IMG/VR virus record: IMGVR_UViG_3300030085_000095
Span: 1-37,670 of that record
Length of the DNA: 37,670 bases
DNA from: a virus
Reading direction: 5' to 3' (one strand)
A model generated the notes under the pieces. The model saw nothing but the letters and a program-made list of their open reading frames with translations, did not search any database and was not told the DNA's origin. Each line of letters begins with the position of its first letter. The first letter of the stretch is position 1. The translations under genes were made by a program, and so were the position numbers. This document shows, piece by piece, positions 9,140 to 16,448 of this stretch.

Positions 9140-9242
9140 GTTGCTTCATTTGGTTATGAGGTGTAAACTTTAAGTAGTTTTAAATTAATTAGCTTAATGA
9201 GGATCGTAAAGATTTCCATTAATACAAGTAAAGGAGTTCATA
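9140..9242 (+). promoter_or_regulatory. Leader after the terminator, possible promoter
   Basis: About 100 bases without a gene follow the terminator. A weak sigma-70-like pair (TTGCTT at 9141-9146 and TAAACT at 9164-9169, 17-nt spacer) could restart transcription of the downstream structural genes. Matches to consensus are modest. A strong Shine-Dalgarno (AAGGAG, 9231-9236) precedes the ATG at 9243. Confidence 0.3.
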
Positions 9243-9959
9243 ATGGCTAATCCACATTTTCAAAACTTAATATTATGGGCAGGTAATACTGTTGCTACAG
9301 AGCACAAGAAAAACCAGCCTATGTTCGCACCATATCCATCAGATCAAACATTTTATATGTATCATAATGACTTTTTTACATATAACTCTGGTGATTGGAC
9401 TATAACAACTACTGAGGCTGGTACTGGTAGTGCATCTGAAGCTGTAACTTCATCAGCAGGAGGAGCTTTATTGCTCACTAATGCTGCAGGAGATAACGAT
9501 TTAGACTTTTTACAATTAAAAGGTGAAGGGTTTAAATTAAGCACAAGTAAGAAAGCATATTTTTCTGCCAGATTCAAAGTAAATGACGTAGACCAATCTG
9601 ATTTTGTTATGGGTTTAGGTATAACAGACACAACACCTCTTGATACTACTGATGGTGTTTTCTTCATTTCTGCAGACGGTGACGCAGGTTTAGATTTCTT
9701 AGTTGAGAAAGATAATACTGCTACCACTACAGAGGACGTTGCAACTATGGCAGATGATACATTTATCACGACTACTTGGTTTATTGACCCAGATGCTTCA
9801 AAAGTATATTACTCAATAAATAATGCTGCCCCAGTTGGTGTTGCAATCACTAATCTACCTGATGATGAAGAATTAACCGTATCATTTGGTATTCAAAATG
9901 GTGAAGCTTCAGCACAAACTATGACTATTGACTACGTTGTAGCAGCAGTAGAAAGATAG
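9243..9959 (+). CDS. Putative structural protein with a beta-sandwich
   Basis: A 238-residue Thr/Asp/Gly-rich protein. Its N-terminus (MANPHFQNLILWAGNTV) is followed by a region that alternates like a lectin- or concanavalin-type beta-sandwich: KKAYFSARFKVNDVDQSDFV, then VFFISADGDAGLDFLVEKD and KVYYSINNAAPVGV. Such proteins are commonly surface-exposed decoration or fibre-like proteins. It is the first gene after the terminator and has a very good ribosome binding site, so it is likely abundant. A capsid decoration role is an inference. Confidence 0.6.
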   Translation: MANPHFQNLILWAGNTVATEHKKNQPMFAPYPSDQTFYMYHNDFFTYNSGDWTITTTEAGTGSASEAVTSSAGGALLLTNAAGDNDLDFLQLKGEGFKLSTSKKAYFSARFKVNDVDQSDFVMGLGITDTTPLDTTDGVFFISADGDAGLDFLVEKDNTATTTEDVATMADDTFITTTWFIDPDASKVYYSINNAAPVGVAITNLPDDEELTVSFGIQNGEASAQTMTIDYVVAAVER

Positions 9960-9968
9960 GAGTAAACA

Positions 9969-10373
9969 ATGGCAGATACAGTAACTTCGCAAACTATTCA
10001 AGATGGTGAAAGAGTTGCTATCTTAAAGTTTACTAATGAATCTGACGGTACAGGAGAATCTTCTGTAAAAAAAGTTGATGTATCAGCACTTACTACCAAT
10101 AGTGCTGGAGAGACTTGTACTGGCGTTTCTATAGCTCGTATTTACTGGGCAACCAGAGGTATGGGTGTAGATATAGAGTTTGATGCCTCTACTAACGTTT
10201 TAGCTATACCATTACCAGCAGATAGTACTGGTGATGAATACTATGACGATAGATTTAGCGGTATTCCAAATAACGCAGGATCAGGTGTAACTGGTGATAT
10301 TGACTTTACTACCGTTGGTCACTCTAGTGGTGATGCTTATTCTATAATACTTGTTTTGAATAAGAATTATTAA
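9969..10373 (+). CDS. Putative structural protein
   Basis: A 134-residue, acidic, beta-rich protein (ERVAILKFTNESDGTGESS; then SIARIYWATRGMGVDIEFDA). Both composition and position, directly after the putative beta-sandwich protein, suggest a virion component. A GGAG-like site (aggagtaaac) lies just before the ATG. I do not recognise a family. Confidence 0.6.
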   Translation: MADTVTSQTIQDGERVAILKFTNESDGTGESSVKKVDVSALTTNSAGETCTGVSIARIYWATRGMGVDIEFDASTNVLAIPLPADSTGDEYYDDRFSGIPNNAGSGVTGDIDFTTVGHSSGDAYSIILVLNKNY

Positions 10374-10376
10374 TGA

Positions 10377-10643
10377 ATGGCACAGTACAAAGGAAAAACC
10401 GTAACTCTTAATAGACCTAGGGCTATCCGCAAAGGTAGCCCTGGTTATGGTACAAAACGAAAAGAAGTCTTTGTAAAAAATCCCTCAACAGGAAAAGTCA
10501 AACGTATTGCGTTTGGTGATGCTAAATTAGGCATGCACAAAAACGATCCAAAACGTAAAAGATCATATTGTAAAAGAAGTGAAAAGCTTGGTAATGACCG
10601 TATGAAGGCTAATTATTGGGCTAGAAGAGATTGGGATTGTTAA
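10377..10643 (+). CDS. Small Lys/Arg-rich phage protein
   Basis: An 88-residue, strongly basic protein. It contains GTKRKEVFVKNPSTGKVKRI, a FGDAKLGMHKNDPKRKRSYC segment and a C-terminal NYWARRDWDC. I recognise this type from marine phage genomes, where it is conserved but unassigned. The basic patches suggest contact with DNA or with the acidic capsid interior. It starts three bases after the previous stop and abuts the next gene exactly, so it is part of one transcript. Confidence 0.65.
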   Translation: MAQYKGKTVTLNRPRAIRKGSPGYGTKRKEVFVKNPSTGKVKRIAFGDAKLGMHKNDPKRKRSYCKRSEKLGNDRMKANYWARRDWDC

Positions 10644-10937
10644 ATGGCAAAAAAACGTGATCCCAAAGTAGGCACAGGAAAAAAACCAAAAGGTAGCGGT
10701 AGAAGGCTGTATACAGACGAAAATCCTAAAGATACCGTATCAATTAAGTATGCAACTGTTCAGGATGCCAGAGATACAGTAGCAAAGGTAAAACGCACAA
10801 GAAAACCTTTTGCAAGATTAATACAAATACTTACCGTAGGCGAACAAAGATCTAAATATGGGGGTAAGCCTAAACAAGCTGAAATATTTAGAAGAGGTAA
10901 AGATTCTATTAGAAGAAAGTTTGGAAGAATTAAATAA
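10644..10937 (+). CDS. Small basic phage protein
   Basis: A 97-residue, Lys/Arg-rich protein beginning directly after the previous stop. The N-terminus MAKKRDPKVGTGKKPKGSGR is a disordered basic tail. A helical middle (DARDTVAKVKRTRKPFARLI) and a basic end (KDSIRRKFGRIK) follow. Its end overlaps the SET-domain gene by one base. No known domain. As one of several polybasic proteins beside that enzyme, it is a plausible DNA-binding virion protein and a possible methylation substrate. Confidence 0.65.
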   Translation: MAKKRDPKVGTGKKPKGSGRRLYTDENPKDTVSIKYATVQDARDTVAKVKRTRKPFARLIQILTVGEQRSKYGGKPKQAEIFRRGKDSIRRKFGRIK

Positions 10938-11272
10938 TGTATCCTGTTTATAATAAATTTTATTACAAACCTTTACCAGACTGTATAGAAGTTCAAAAAA
11001 GCCCTATAGAAGGATTTGGTTTGTTTGCAATACAAAATATTAATAAAGATTTTGATATAGGCATGTCACATATAAAAGTTCCTATAATTCAAGGCTATAT
11101 AAGAACATCTATAGGCGGTTTTTTAAATCACTCAGAAGACTCTAATTGTTATTTAAGCGAAGAATTAGACTGGGACGACTATAGAGTATATAACGTAATT
11201 ACATCAAAAAAAATTAGTGTTGGCGAGGAGCTTACGCTAAACTATCATTTGGACGGTTTAAATTATGGCTAA
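10937..11272 (+). CDS. SET-domain protein, putative lysine methyltransferase
   Basis: A minimal 111-residue SET domain, which would transfer methyl from S-adenosylmethionine to a lysine side chain. Landmarks in order are GFGLFA (26-31), the GGFLNHSEDSNC core with the conserved NHS (60-71), and GEELTLNY (96-103), with the expected tyrosine. There are no pre- or post-SET zinc sites. The size is close to the 119-residue vSET of chlorella virus PBCV-1, a known histone methyltransferase. It is flanked by Lys-rich small proteins and overlaps the next gene by 8 nt. The substrate is unknown. The fold is well supported by motif order, while activity is inferred. Confidence 0.8.
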   Translation: MYPVYNKFYYKPLPDCIEVQKSPIEGFGLFAIQNINKDFDIGMSHIKVPIIQGYIRTSIGGFLNHSEDSNCYLSEELDWDDYRVYNVITSKKISVGEELTLNYHLDGLNYG

Positions 11273-11606
11273 AGAAAAATTAAAAAAAGTTATAAAGGGT
11301 TTGCAAAAAGCAAGTAAAACTCACGCAAAACAGGCTGAAACATTAGAATCAATTAAAATGAAAAAAGGTGGTAAGGCTAAAAAAAAGAGTAAACCTAAAA
11401 GCGGAGGTAAAATATGTCCAGAGGGTATAGCCTGGGCAAAAAGAACTTTCGATACATATCCTTCAGCTTACGCAAATTTAGCAGCTTCTAAATATTGCAA
11501 AGATCCAAATTATGCAAAAAAAGCTAAAGGTGGTAAACGAAAAGGTAAAAGAAAAGGCGGTCCCATAAGGGGTCAGGGTATAGTGATGAAAGAGAGACTA
11601 AGATAA
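11265..11606 (+). CDS. Lys-rich protein with a conserved C-terminal motif
   Basis: A 113-residue, very basic protein. The N-terminus (KLKKVIKGLQKASKTHAKQA) is a helix that resembles the small protein at 13168-13293. It is followed by a poly-Lys/Gly stretch (KKGGKAKKKSKPKSGGK) and a compact motif with two cysteines (CPEGIAWAKRTFDTYPSAYA ... KYCKDPNYA), and ends in a Gly/Lys/Arg tail. I have seen this CPEG..WAKRTF..YPSAYA motif in cyanophage and giant-virus proteins, where it may belong to DUF5872, but could not check. It overlaps the SET gene and is a candidate substrate. Confidence 0.65.
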   Translation: MAKEKLKKVIKGLQKASKTHAKQAETLESIKMKKGGKAKKKSKPKSGGKICPEGIAWAKRTFDTYPSAYANLAASKYCKDPNYAKKAKGGKRKGKRKGGPIRGQGIVMKERLR

Positions 11607-12043
11607 TGGGACAATTACAAGGGTGGCTAGATAAAAAGTGGGTACGAATTGGACTTGACGGTTCTATATTGGGACCTTGTGGCACAAGTAAAGATAAAAA
11701 GAATCCAGATCGTTGTTTGCCAAAAGCAAAAGCACAAAGTTTAAGTAAAGCAGAAAGAGCTGCTACAGCAAGAAAGAAAAAAGCAGCAGGCAGAAAAGGT
11801 AAAACTGTTGTAGCTAATACTAAAAAAGCTAGAGTTTCATTAAAAGGAGGAAACAAAGTGACTAAAAAACTAAAACCAATACCGCCAGGCAACAAAGGAT
11901 TGCCTAAATTACCAAAAGAAGTTCGTAATAAAATGGGTTATTTTGTTGATGGTGGTCGTGCACAAAAAAAGAATGGTGGCAAGATAGCTAGAGGTTGTGG
12001 TAAAGTTATGTCTAACAGGCGTAAATTTACAACAATTAGTTAG
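11606..12043 (+). CDS. Lys-rich protein with a WLDKKWVRI motif
   Basis: A 145-residue basic protein starting on the last base of the previous stop. The N-terminal ~60 residues (MGQLQGWLDKKWVRIGLDGS, GPCGTSKDKKNPDRCLPKAK, LSKAERAATARKKKA) form a conserved-looking small domain with two cysteines that I associate with the same family as its upstream neighbour (tentatively DUF5872). A Lys-rich linker follows, then PKEVRNKMGYFVDGGRAQKK. It is probably a DNA- or capsid-associated basic protein. Confidence 0.6.
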   Translation: MGQLQGWLDKKWVRIGLDGSILGPCGTSKDKKNPDRCLPKAKAQSLSKAERAATARKKKAAGRKGKTVVANTKKARVSLKGGNKVTKKLKPIPPGNKGLPKLPKEVRNKMGYFVDGGRAQKKNGGKIARGCGKVMSNRRKFTTIS

Positions 12044-12052
12044 GAGATAAAT

Positions 12053-12211
12053 ATGCCAAAATCAAAAGTTGATCCAAAAATGCAAGCAAGATTGGATGCA
12101 AAAGTTAGACCAGACGAGCCAGTAAAGGAAGATCGTATTTACATAAATATGAAACCAAAAAAGAAAGCTCCTGCAAAAAAAACTACAAAAAAGAAACCAA
12201 GTAAAAAGTAA
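12053..12211 (+). CDS. Very small Lys-rich protein
   Basis: A 52-residue ORF. It has a good Shine-Dalgarno (TAGGAG, 12041-12046) and begins MPKSKVDPKMQARLDAKVRP. The second half is almost wholly Lys/Pro/Thr (KPKKKAPAKKTTKKKPSKK), much like a histone H1 tail. It lies between two other polybasic genes with the same orientation and strong ribosome sites. The spacing to the next gene is 11 nt. It probably belongs to the same set of DNA-condensing or packaged proteins. Confidence 0.6.
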   Translation: MPKSKVDPKMQARLDAKVRPDEPVKEDRIYINMKPKKKAPAKKTTKKKPSKK

Positions 12212-12222
12212 GGAGTACTATT

Positions 12223-12489
12223 ATGCCAGGCAAAAAAAATTCTAAATACGGTAGTATGATGAAAAAGTCTAAAGGCGGCATGATGATGAAAAAATCCAAA
12301 GGCGGTTCACTTATGAAAAAGTCTAAAGGTGGTTCATTAATGAAGAAGTCAAAAGGCGGGAGCATGATGAAGAAATCTAAAGGCGGGTCTTTAATGAAAA
12401 AATCTAAAGGCGGAAGTATGATGAAAATGTCCAAGGGTGGTTCAGTCATGATTGCAGGCAACGCTAATAGAAGAAGAAGCAAGTTCTAA
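12223..12489 (+). CDS. Repeat protein of KKSKGG units
   Basis: An 88-residue protein that is almost entirely a 9-residue tandem repeat with consensus S-(L/M)-M-K-K-S-K-G-G, seven copies from residue 11, framed by a short N-terminus and a C-terminal NRRRSKF. A strong Shine-Dalgarno (AAGGAG) precedes the ATG. The periodic Lys pairs resemble a histone tail or AKGG/KGG-type nucleic-acid-binding peptides. The high Met content is unusual. The antisense ORF is an artefact of the repeat. It is probably a virion-packaged, DNA- or membrane-interacting protein. Function is unknown, and it is a natural candidate for SET methylation. Confidence 0.65.
   Translation: MPGKKNSKYGSMMKKSKGGMMMKKSKGGSLMKKSKGGSLMKKSKGGSMMKKSKGGSLMKKSKGGSMMKMSKGGSVMIAGNANRRRSKF
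12253..12441 (+). repeat. Seven 27-nt tandem repeats (KKSKGG coding)
   Basis: Seven in-frame copies of a 27-nt unit encode the 9-residue repeat. The copies differ at synonymous sites and alternate between SLM and SMM versions. The last copy has K to M at one Lys (KMSKGG). Confidence 0.9.
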
Positions 12490-12490
12490 A

Positions 12491-13165
12491 GTGTCGTATT
12501 TGATAAGTAATATCCCACATTTTAAATGTTGGGTTAGGAGAGAGTTTACACACAATCACGAGGAATACCAAGGTGAGTATTTGCATGCCTTGGCTATTGC
12601 AGTTAATACAATACCTGATAGGTCTTTAAGTTTCCAAGTAGTCTTTACTGGCGAGGAAGCAAATTGTGAGGATTGGGACGAAGGAAATATCCACGGTGGT
12701 GCTATGTGGGCTCGTATGCCTATCCAAGGTTTAGTTGCGGATATACCTATGGACGATTTCCCTAGGCCTATGGAGGACCATCTAGCACAACCTTGGGATT
12801 GTGAAGCTAGGGATCATAGTGTTGTTGTGATGGATAGAGTTAGTTCATCACCCTGGATTGCAAAAATTGATGGTAATTTTTATCAAGCAAAATATTTATT
12901 TAGTGTTGACTATACAAATACAGATATTGCAGATGACCCTGCACAACATAAACAAAGTCATGTATTATATATAACTGAAGACTGTGAATGGAAAGGTAAC
13001 TTAGTTGCTTTACCTAATAATAGAGTAAGAGCTACTAGCCCTGCTTTGTGGGTAACAGGTGAGGGACCTCCACAGTTTAAACCTTCGCAGTGGAAGCACT
13101 CAGCTGAAGGACATGAGAGTTATCTTGATCCATCAATAACTTTTGATAATTTATACGAGGACTAA
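12491..13165 (+). CDS. Hypothetical protein, possible virion component
   Basis: A 224-residue soluble protein. I place the start at the GTG at 12491, two bases after the previous stop, because the frame from there reads MSYLISNIPHFKCWVRREFT, a start I associate with related marine phage proteins. The ATG at 12452 would run 38 nt inside the repeat gene. Its body is acidic with many Trp, His and Cys (EDWDEGNIHGGAMWARMP, then EDHLAQPWDCEARDHSV). It is unlike its polybasic neighbours in charge. No known domain. Its position just before adaptor genes suggests a structural role. Confidence 0.6.
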   Translation: MSYLISNIPHFKCWVRREFTHNHEEYQGEYLHALAIAVNTIPDRSLSFQVVFTGEEANCEDWDEGNIHGGAMWARMPIQGLVADIPMDDFPRPMEDHLAQPWDCEARDHSVVVMDRVSSSPWIAKIDGNFYQAKYLFSVDYTNTDIADDPAQHKQSHVLYITEDCEWKGNLVALPNNRVRATSPALWVTGEGPPQFKPSQWKHSAEGHESYLDPSITFDNLYED

Positions 13166-13167
13166 TT

Positions 13168-13293
13168 ATGGCAGAACTAAGCGTAGCAGCAAAAAGAAAA
13201 TTAATTAAAGAACTTAAGGGAGCTTCTAGGTTACATGCTAAACAAGCAAAGCAAATAGAAAAATCCTTAAAAAAAACTAAAAAGAAAAAATAA
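13168..13293 (+). CDS. Tiny basic protein, paralogue of the 11265 gene's N-terminus
   Basis: A 41-residue ORF. It reads MAELSVAAKRKLIKELKGAS then RLHAKQAKQIEKSLKKTKKK. This aligns with the N-terminal helix of the protein at 11265 (KLKKVIKGLQKASKTHAKQA), sharing the K-L-I/V-K-x-L-x-x-A-S-x-x-H-A-K-Q-A pattern. It is therefore a duplicated module. It starts two bases after the previous stop, and its own stop overlaps the next ATG (TAATG). Confidence 0.6.
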   Translation: MAELSVAAKRKLIKELKGASRLHAKQAKQIEKSLKKTKKKK

Positions 13294-13964
13294 TGGCAAC
13301 ATCAAATAGTACAGATTTTGAACCAAATGTAGCTGAGTTTGTTGAAGAGGCTTTTGAAAGATGTGGTTTGGAGTTAAGAACAGGATATGATTTAAAGACT
13401 GCACGTAGATCTATAAACCTTATGTTAGCTGAATGGGCTAACAGAGGTCTAAACCAGTGGACTATAGAACAAGCTACACAAACAGTTACAGAGGGAACAA
13501 CAGATTACTCTTTAAATTCTAATGTTATTGATATTTTAGACGTTGTTCTACGTAGAACAATTAACCAAACGCAAACTGATATAAGCATGAACCGTATCAG
13601 TAGGTCAGAATTTATTAACATACCAAACAAAACTACAAAAGCTAGGCCATCACAATTTTTTCTGGATAAATTATCCACACCTACATTAAAAATATGGCCA
13701 GCACCCGAAAACTCTACAGATATTTTAGTGTTTAATAAATTAGTTAGAATGGATGATGCAGATAAACCAACAAACACTATGGATATGCCGTTTAGATTTT
13801 ATCCTTGTTTTGCAGCTGGATTAGCTTACTACATATCCTTAAAAAGAGCTCCAGAAAGAACTTCACAGTTAAAATCTTTGTATGAGGAAGAATTTGATAG
13901 AGCTATGTCACAAGATGAAGATAGAGCCTCTTATAGAGTTAGACCTGATATTAGGATGAATTAA
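13293..13964 (+). CDS. Putative head-tail adaptor
   Basis: A 223-residue protein. The N-terminal helical region (FVEEAFERCGLELRTGYDLK then TARRSINLMLAEWANRGLNQW) has the look of adaptor proteins that bind the portal ring in short-tailed phages (P22 gp4-like in role). A central part with PSQFFLDKLSTPTLKIWPAPE looks like a beta insertion, and the C-terminus is helical (RTSQLKSLYEEEFDRAMS). Its stop overlaps the next start. The role rests on context plus pattern resemblance. The gene at 14302 is the other adaptor candidate. Confidence 0.6.
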   Translation: MATSNSTDFEPNVAEFVEEAFERCGLELRTGYDLKTARRSINLMLAEWANRGLNQWTIEQATQTVTEGTTDYSLNSNVIDILDVVLRRTINQTQTDISMNRISRSEFINIPNKTTKARPSQFFLDKLSTPTLKIWPAPENSTDILVFNKLVRMDDADKPTNTMDMPFRFYPCFAAGLAYYISLKRAPERTSQLKSLYEEEFDRAMSQDEDRASYRVRPDIRMN

Positions 13965-14305
13965 TGGCTTACGCATCTGGTAAATTTGCAAAAGCTTTAT
14001 GTGATAGGTGTGCTTTTGAATATAAATTAAATGATTTAAAAGAAGAATGGAACGGCCTAAAAGTATGTCCAGATTGTTATGAGCCAAAACATCCACAATT
14101 AGAACCTTTAACCGCTACAGCTGATCCAGAGGCTTTATATAAGCCAAGACCTAATAACGACCAAGAAGAAGGAGAGGGTTTTGTTGTTGTAGTCAGTTCA
14201 AACATATTTCAACCAGATTTTTTAAACCCAGCAACATTACCTACCAACTTTACAGTTGATAAGATGACAGGTGGCGTTGGTGAGGTTACAATAGTTGTAT
14301 CATGA
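13964..14305 (+). CDS. Small zinc-ribbon protein
   Basis: A 113-residue protein with a likely treble-clef or ribbon zinc site: Cys13-x2-Cys16 and Cys35-x2-Cys38 (LCDRCAF and KVCPDCYEPKHPQ). The rest is acidic and disordered in the middle (KPRPNNDQEEGEGF), with beta-like hydrophobic strands at the end. It overlaps both neighbours by a few bases, between two adaptor-like genes. It may be a small joining or stabilising component, though a zinc ribbon could also bind nucleic acid. Confidence 0.6.
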   Translation: MAYASGKFAKALCDRCAFEYKLNDLKEEWNGLKVCPDCYEPKHPQLEPLTATADPEALYKPRPNNDQEEGEGFVVVVSSNIFQPDFLNPATLPTNFTVDKMTGGVGEVTIVVS

Positions 14306-14976
14306 CTTTAGCAGAGTTAAAAACTTTAATACAAAATTATACTGAAAATACAGAAACTACTTTTGTAAATACCTTAGATGACTTTATTAAAAATGCAGAG
14401 GAAAGAATATTTGAATTAATACAATTTGATTATTTTAGAAAAAATGTTACAGGAACTTTAACTACTGGAAACACATACTTAACTGCGCCTACTGATTATC
14501 AATTAAGTTTTTCACTAGCAATTATAGATAGTGGTGGAGATTATCACTATTTAGACAAAAAACACGTGACTTTTATGCGTGAATACTCTGTAGATCCAAC
14601 AGATTCGACTGCTAGAGGCAGGCCTTTGTATTATGCAGATTTTGACAAAGATTTATCTACAGCTTCTAACAACGGCTCTACGTTAATTGTAAGCCCTGTG
14701 CCAGATGCAGACTATAACGTTGAATTACATTATTTATTTAAGCCAAACTCTTTAGTAACAGACACTACAGGTACTTGGCTGTCTAATAATGCAAGAAATG
14801 CTTTGCTTTACGGTAGTTTAGCTGAGGCATACATATTTATGAAAGGTGAAAATGATTTGACACAGCAATACGAGCAACGCTTTGCAAATGAAATATCTAG
14901 GTTAAAAAACCTTGCAGAAGCTCGCGGAAGGAGAGATGAGTACCGTTATGATTCTTTGAGGTCTTCGGTAACGTAA
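14302..14976 (+). CDS. Adaptor-like virion protein
   Basis: A 224-residue protein with a helical N-terminus (LAELKTLIQNYTENTETTFV, then FIKNAEERIFELIQFDYFR), a beta middle (TGNTYLTAPTDYQLSFSLAI) and a helical C-terminus (NARNALLYGSLAEAYIFMKG, then EQRFANEISRLKNLAEARGR). This is the layout I associate with the SU10-type phage adaptor family. It probably forms a ring below the portal, with the gene at 13293 as partner or paralogue. It overlaps the zinc-ribbon gene by 4 nt. Confidence 0.65.
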   Translation: MTLAELKTLIQNYTENTETTFVNTLDDFIKNAEERIFELIQFDYFRKNVTGTLTTGNTYLTAPTDYQLSFSLAIIDSGGDYHYLDKKHVTFMREYSVDPTDSTARGRPLYYADFDKDLSTASNNGSTLIVSPVPDADYNVELHYLFKPNSLVTDTTGTWLSNNARNALLYGSLAEAYIFMKGENDLTQQYEQRFANEISRLKNLAEARGRRDEYRYDSLRSSVT

Positions 14977-14982
14977 AAAGTT

Positions 14983-15714
14983 ATGAAACAAATAGAAAGT
15001 CTTAAGGGCAAATCAGTTGCTATAGTTGGTATGGGCAAAAGCTGGTTTGATTATAATCTGGCAAAATCACACGGCGTACACTTTGATGAGGTTTGGGCCA
15101 TAAATGGCGTAGCTTCGGTTATTTATCACGATAGGGTATTTATGATGGATCCCGCATCAAGATTTTTAGATACAGATGATGCAGGAGGCCAAACTAAAAG
15201 TATGGCGGACATGTTGCAAGAACATGAGGGTCCTATATATACTTGTGAGTTAGATGATAGATGTCCTGGTCTTGTAGAGTTTCCATTGGAAGAGGTTGTG
15301 CAATATTCAAATTGCCACTACCTAAACAATACAGTTGCATACGCAGTAGCTTTTGCTTATTGGAACGAGGTAGCTAATCTTAAAATGTTTGGTATAGATT
15401 TTAGTTACAAAGGTAATTTACACTTTGCAGAAGCAGGTAGAGGGTGTGTGGAGTTTTGGTTAAGCAAATGTATTTCTGCTGGTATGCAGGTAGAAGTGGC
15501 TCACAGTTCAGGTTTATTAGATACAGACGTTCCAGCAGAACAAAAGTTGTATGGTTACCATAGATTAAAAAATCCTTACATAATTTTAGTTGGAAAAGAC
15601 GGTATTAAATTAGAAAGAATTGATACCTTAGATATTGTAAAAAAGAAACAAGAGCCTGTACTTATAGATAGGCATGATTCGCACTTAAAACCTCCAGAAC
15701 CAAAAAAATGGTAG
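14983..15714 (+). CDS. Rossmann-like protein, possibly MptE/DUF115-type
   Basis: A 243-residue enzyme-like protein embedded among structural genes. It begins LKGKSVAIVGMGKSWFDYNL, a nucleotide-binding style strand-loop-helix (GMGKS). It continues FDEVWAINGVAS, DRVFMMDPASRFLDTDDAGG and a distal HYLNNTVAYAVAFAYWN. This recalls the family that includes the MptE-like pterin kinase and Maf/DUF115 glycosylation factors, which often share a VGAGPSL..N loop and a D-P motif. It has no membrane segment. A role in glycosylating or modifying tail or fibre proteins is possible. No function is asserted. Confidence 0.5.
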   Translation: MKQIESLKGKSVAIVGMGKSWFDYNLAKSHGVHFDEVWAINGVASVIYHDRVFMMDPASRFLDTDDAGGQTKSMADMLQEHEGPIYTCELDDRCPGLVEFPLEEVVQYSNCHYLNNTVAYAVAFAYWNEVANLKMFGIDFSYKGNLHFAEAGRGCVEFWLSKCISAGMQVEVAHSSGLLDTDVPAEQKLYGYHRLKNPYIILVGKDGIKLERIDTLDIVKKKQEPVLIDRHDSHLKPPEPKKW

Positions 15715-16007
15715 ATAAAATAACACCAGCAGGTATGCCTAGTTTAGGCTTAATAGAAGCCAAAACTTCTAATCACGGCGGTCATCCTCCAGAGTTTTGG
15801 GCAGAAAGATTAACAGAAAAAATAGTAAGCGGTAGTGATAGCGAAGATCCCTATATACAGGAGCAAGCTAAGGCATATAAAGATTTGATTTACAAGGTTT
15901 GTTTGATTTATATAAAAAATGCGTTAAAATCCTATAAAGCTACTCTGATACAAGATTTCATTAAACAAGGAGACGCAGAGTTAGCAGATATTATAAAAAG
16001 GATTTAA
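15708..16007 (+). CDS. Small helical hypothetical protein
   Basis: A 99-residue protein. It reads GMPSLGLIEAKTSNHGGHPP then EFWAERLTEKIVSGSDSEDP, with two amphipathic helices after it (IQEQAKAYKDLIYKVCLIYI, then a final helix). It overlaps the preceding gene by 7 nt and is followed after one base by the next. I recognise it from marine phages as conserved but unassigned. It is probably a small virion or chaperone component. Confidence 0.6.
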   Translation: MVDKITPAGMPSLGLIEAKTSNHGGHPPEFWAERLTEKIVSGSDSEDPYIQEQAKAYKDLIYKVCLIYIKNALKSYKATLIQDFIKQGDAELADIIKRI

Positions 16008-16008
16008 T

Positions 16009-16437
16009 ATGGCTATTACATCAACATTAACCACTAGCTTTAAAAAAGAACTACTTGAAGCTGTGCATAACTTTAAAAACTCAGGCGGAGATACTTTTAA
16101 ATTAGCTTTATACACAAGCTCTGCTACCTTAGGTGCAACTACTACAGCTTTTACTACAACAGGACAAGCAAGTGGTACTAACTATACATCTGGCGGTAGT
16201 AATTTAACTAGAGTAGATCCTACATCAAGCGGCACTACAGGATTTACTGATTTTGCTGATTTAACTTTTGGTACAGCTACAATAACAGCTAGAGGTTGCA
16301 TGATATATAATTCGACCGATAGTAATAAGTCTGTAGCTACAATCGACTTTGGTGGTGATAAAACATCAACAGCAGGCGATTTTACTATTGTTTTTCCAGC
16401 AGCAGCAGCTAGTACAGCTATTATTAGAATAGCGTAA
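16009..16437 (+). CDS. Putative structural protein, Thr/Ser/Gly-rich
   Basis: A 142-residue protein. The N-terminus reads AITSTLTTSFKKELLEAVHN, then FKLALYTSSATLGATTTAF, TTTGQASGTNYTSGGSNL and, later, ITARGCMIYN. This is a pattern common to marine phage structural proteins encoded next to tail fibres. It is predicted to be all-beta after the first helix, and is probably a fibre-associated or tail-tip decoration protein. A good Shine-Dalgarno (AAAAGGATT) precedes the ATG. Confidence 0.65.
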   Translation: MAITSTLTTSFKKELLEAVHNFKNSGGDTFKLALYTSSATLGATTTAFTTTGQASGTNYTSGGSNLTRVDPTSSGTTGFTDFADLTFGTATITARGCMIYNSTDSNKSVATIDFGGDKTSTAGDFTIVFPAAAASTAIIRIA

Positions 16438-16448
16438 TTTAGCCAGTT

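Noticed and set aside
12183-12482. Minus-strand ORF rich in Leu, Pro and Phe
   Set aside because: It is the complement of the KKSKGG repeat array; its periodic LPP/DFF sequence is produced by that repeat, and no ribosome site precedes it.
12452-12490. Start at 12452 for the 12491 gene
   Set aside because: It would overlap the repeat gene with no ribosome site, while the GTG at 12491 follows the previous stop and matches the start I expect for this protein type.
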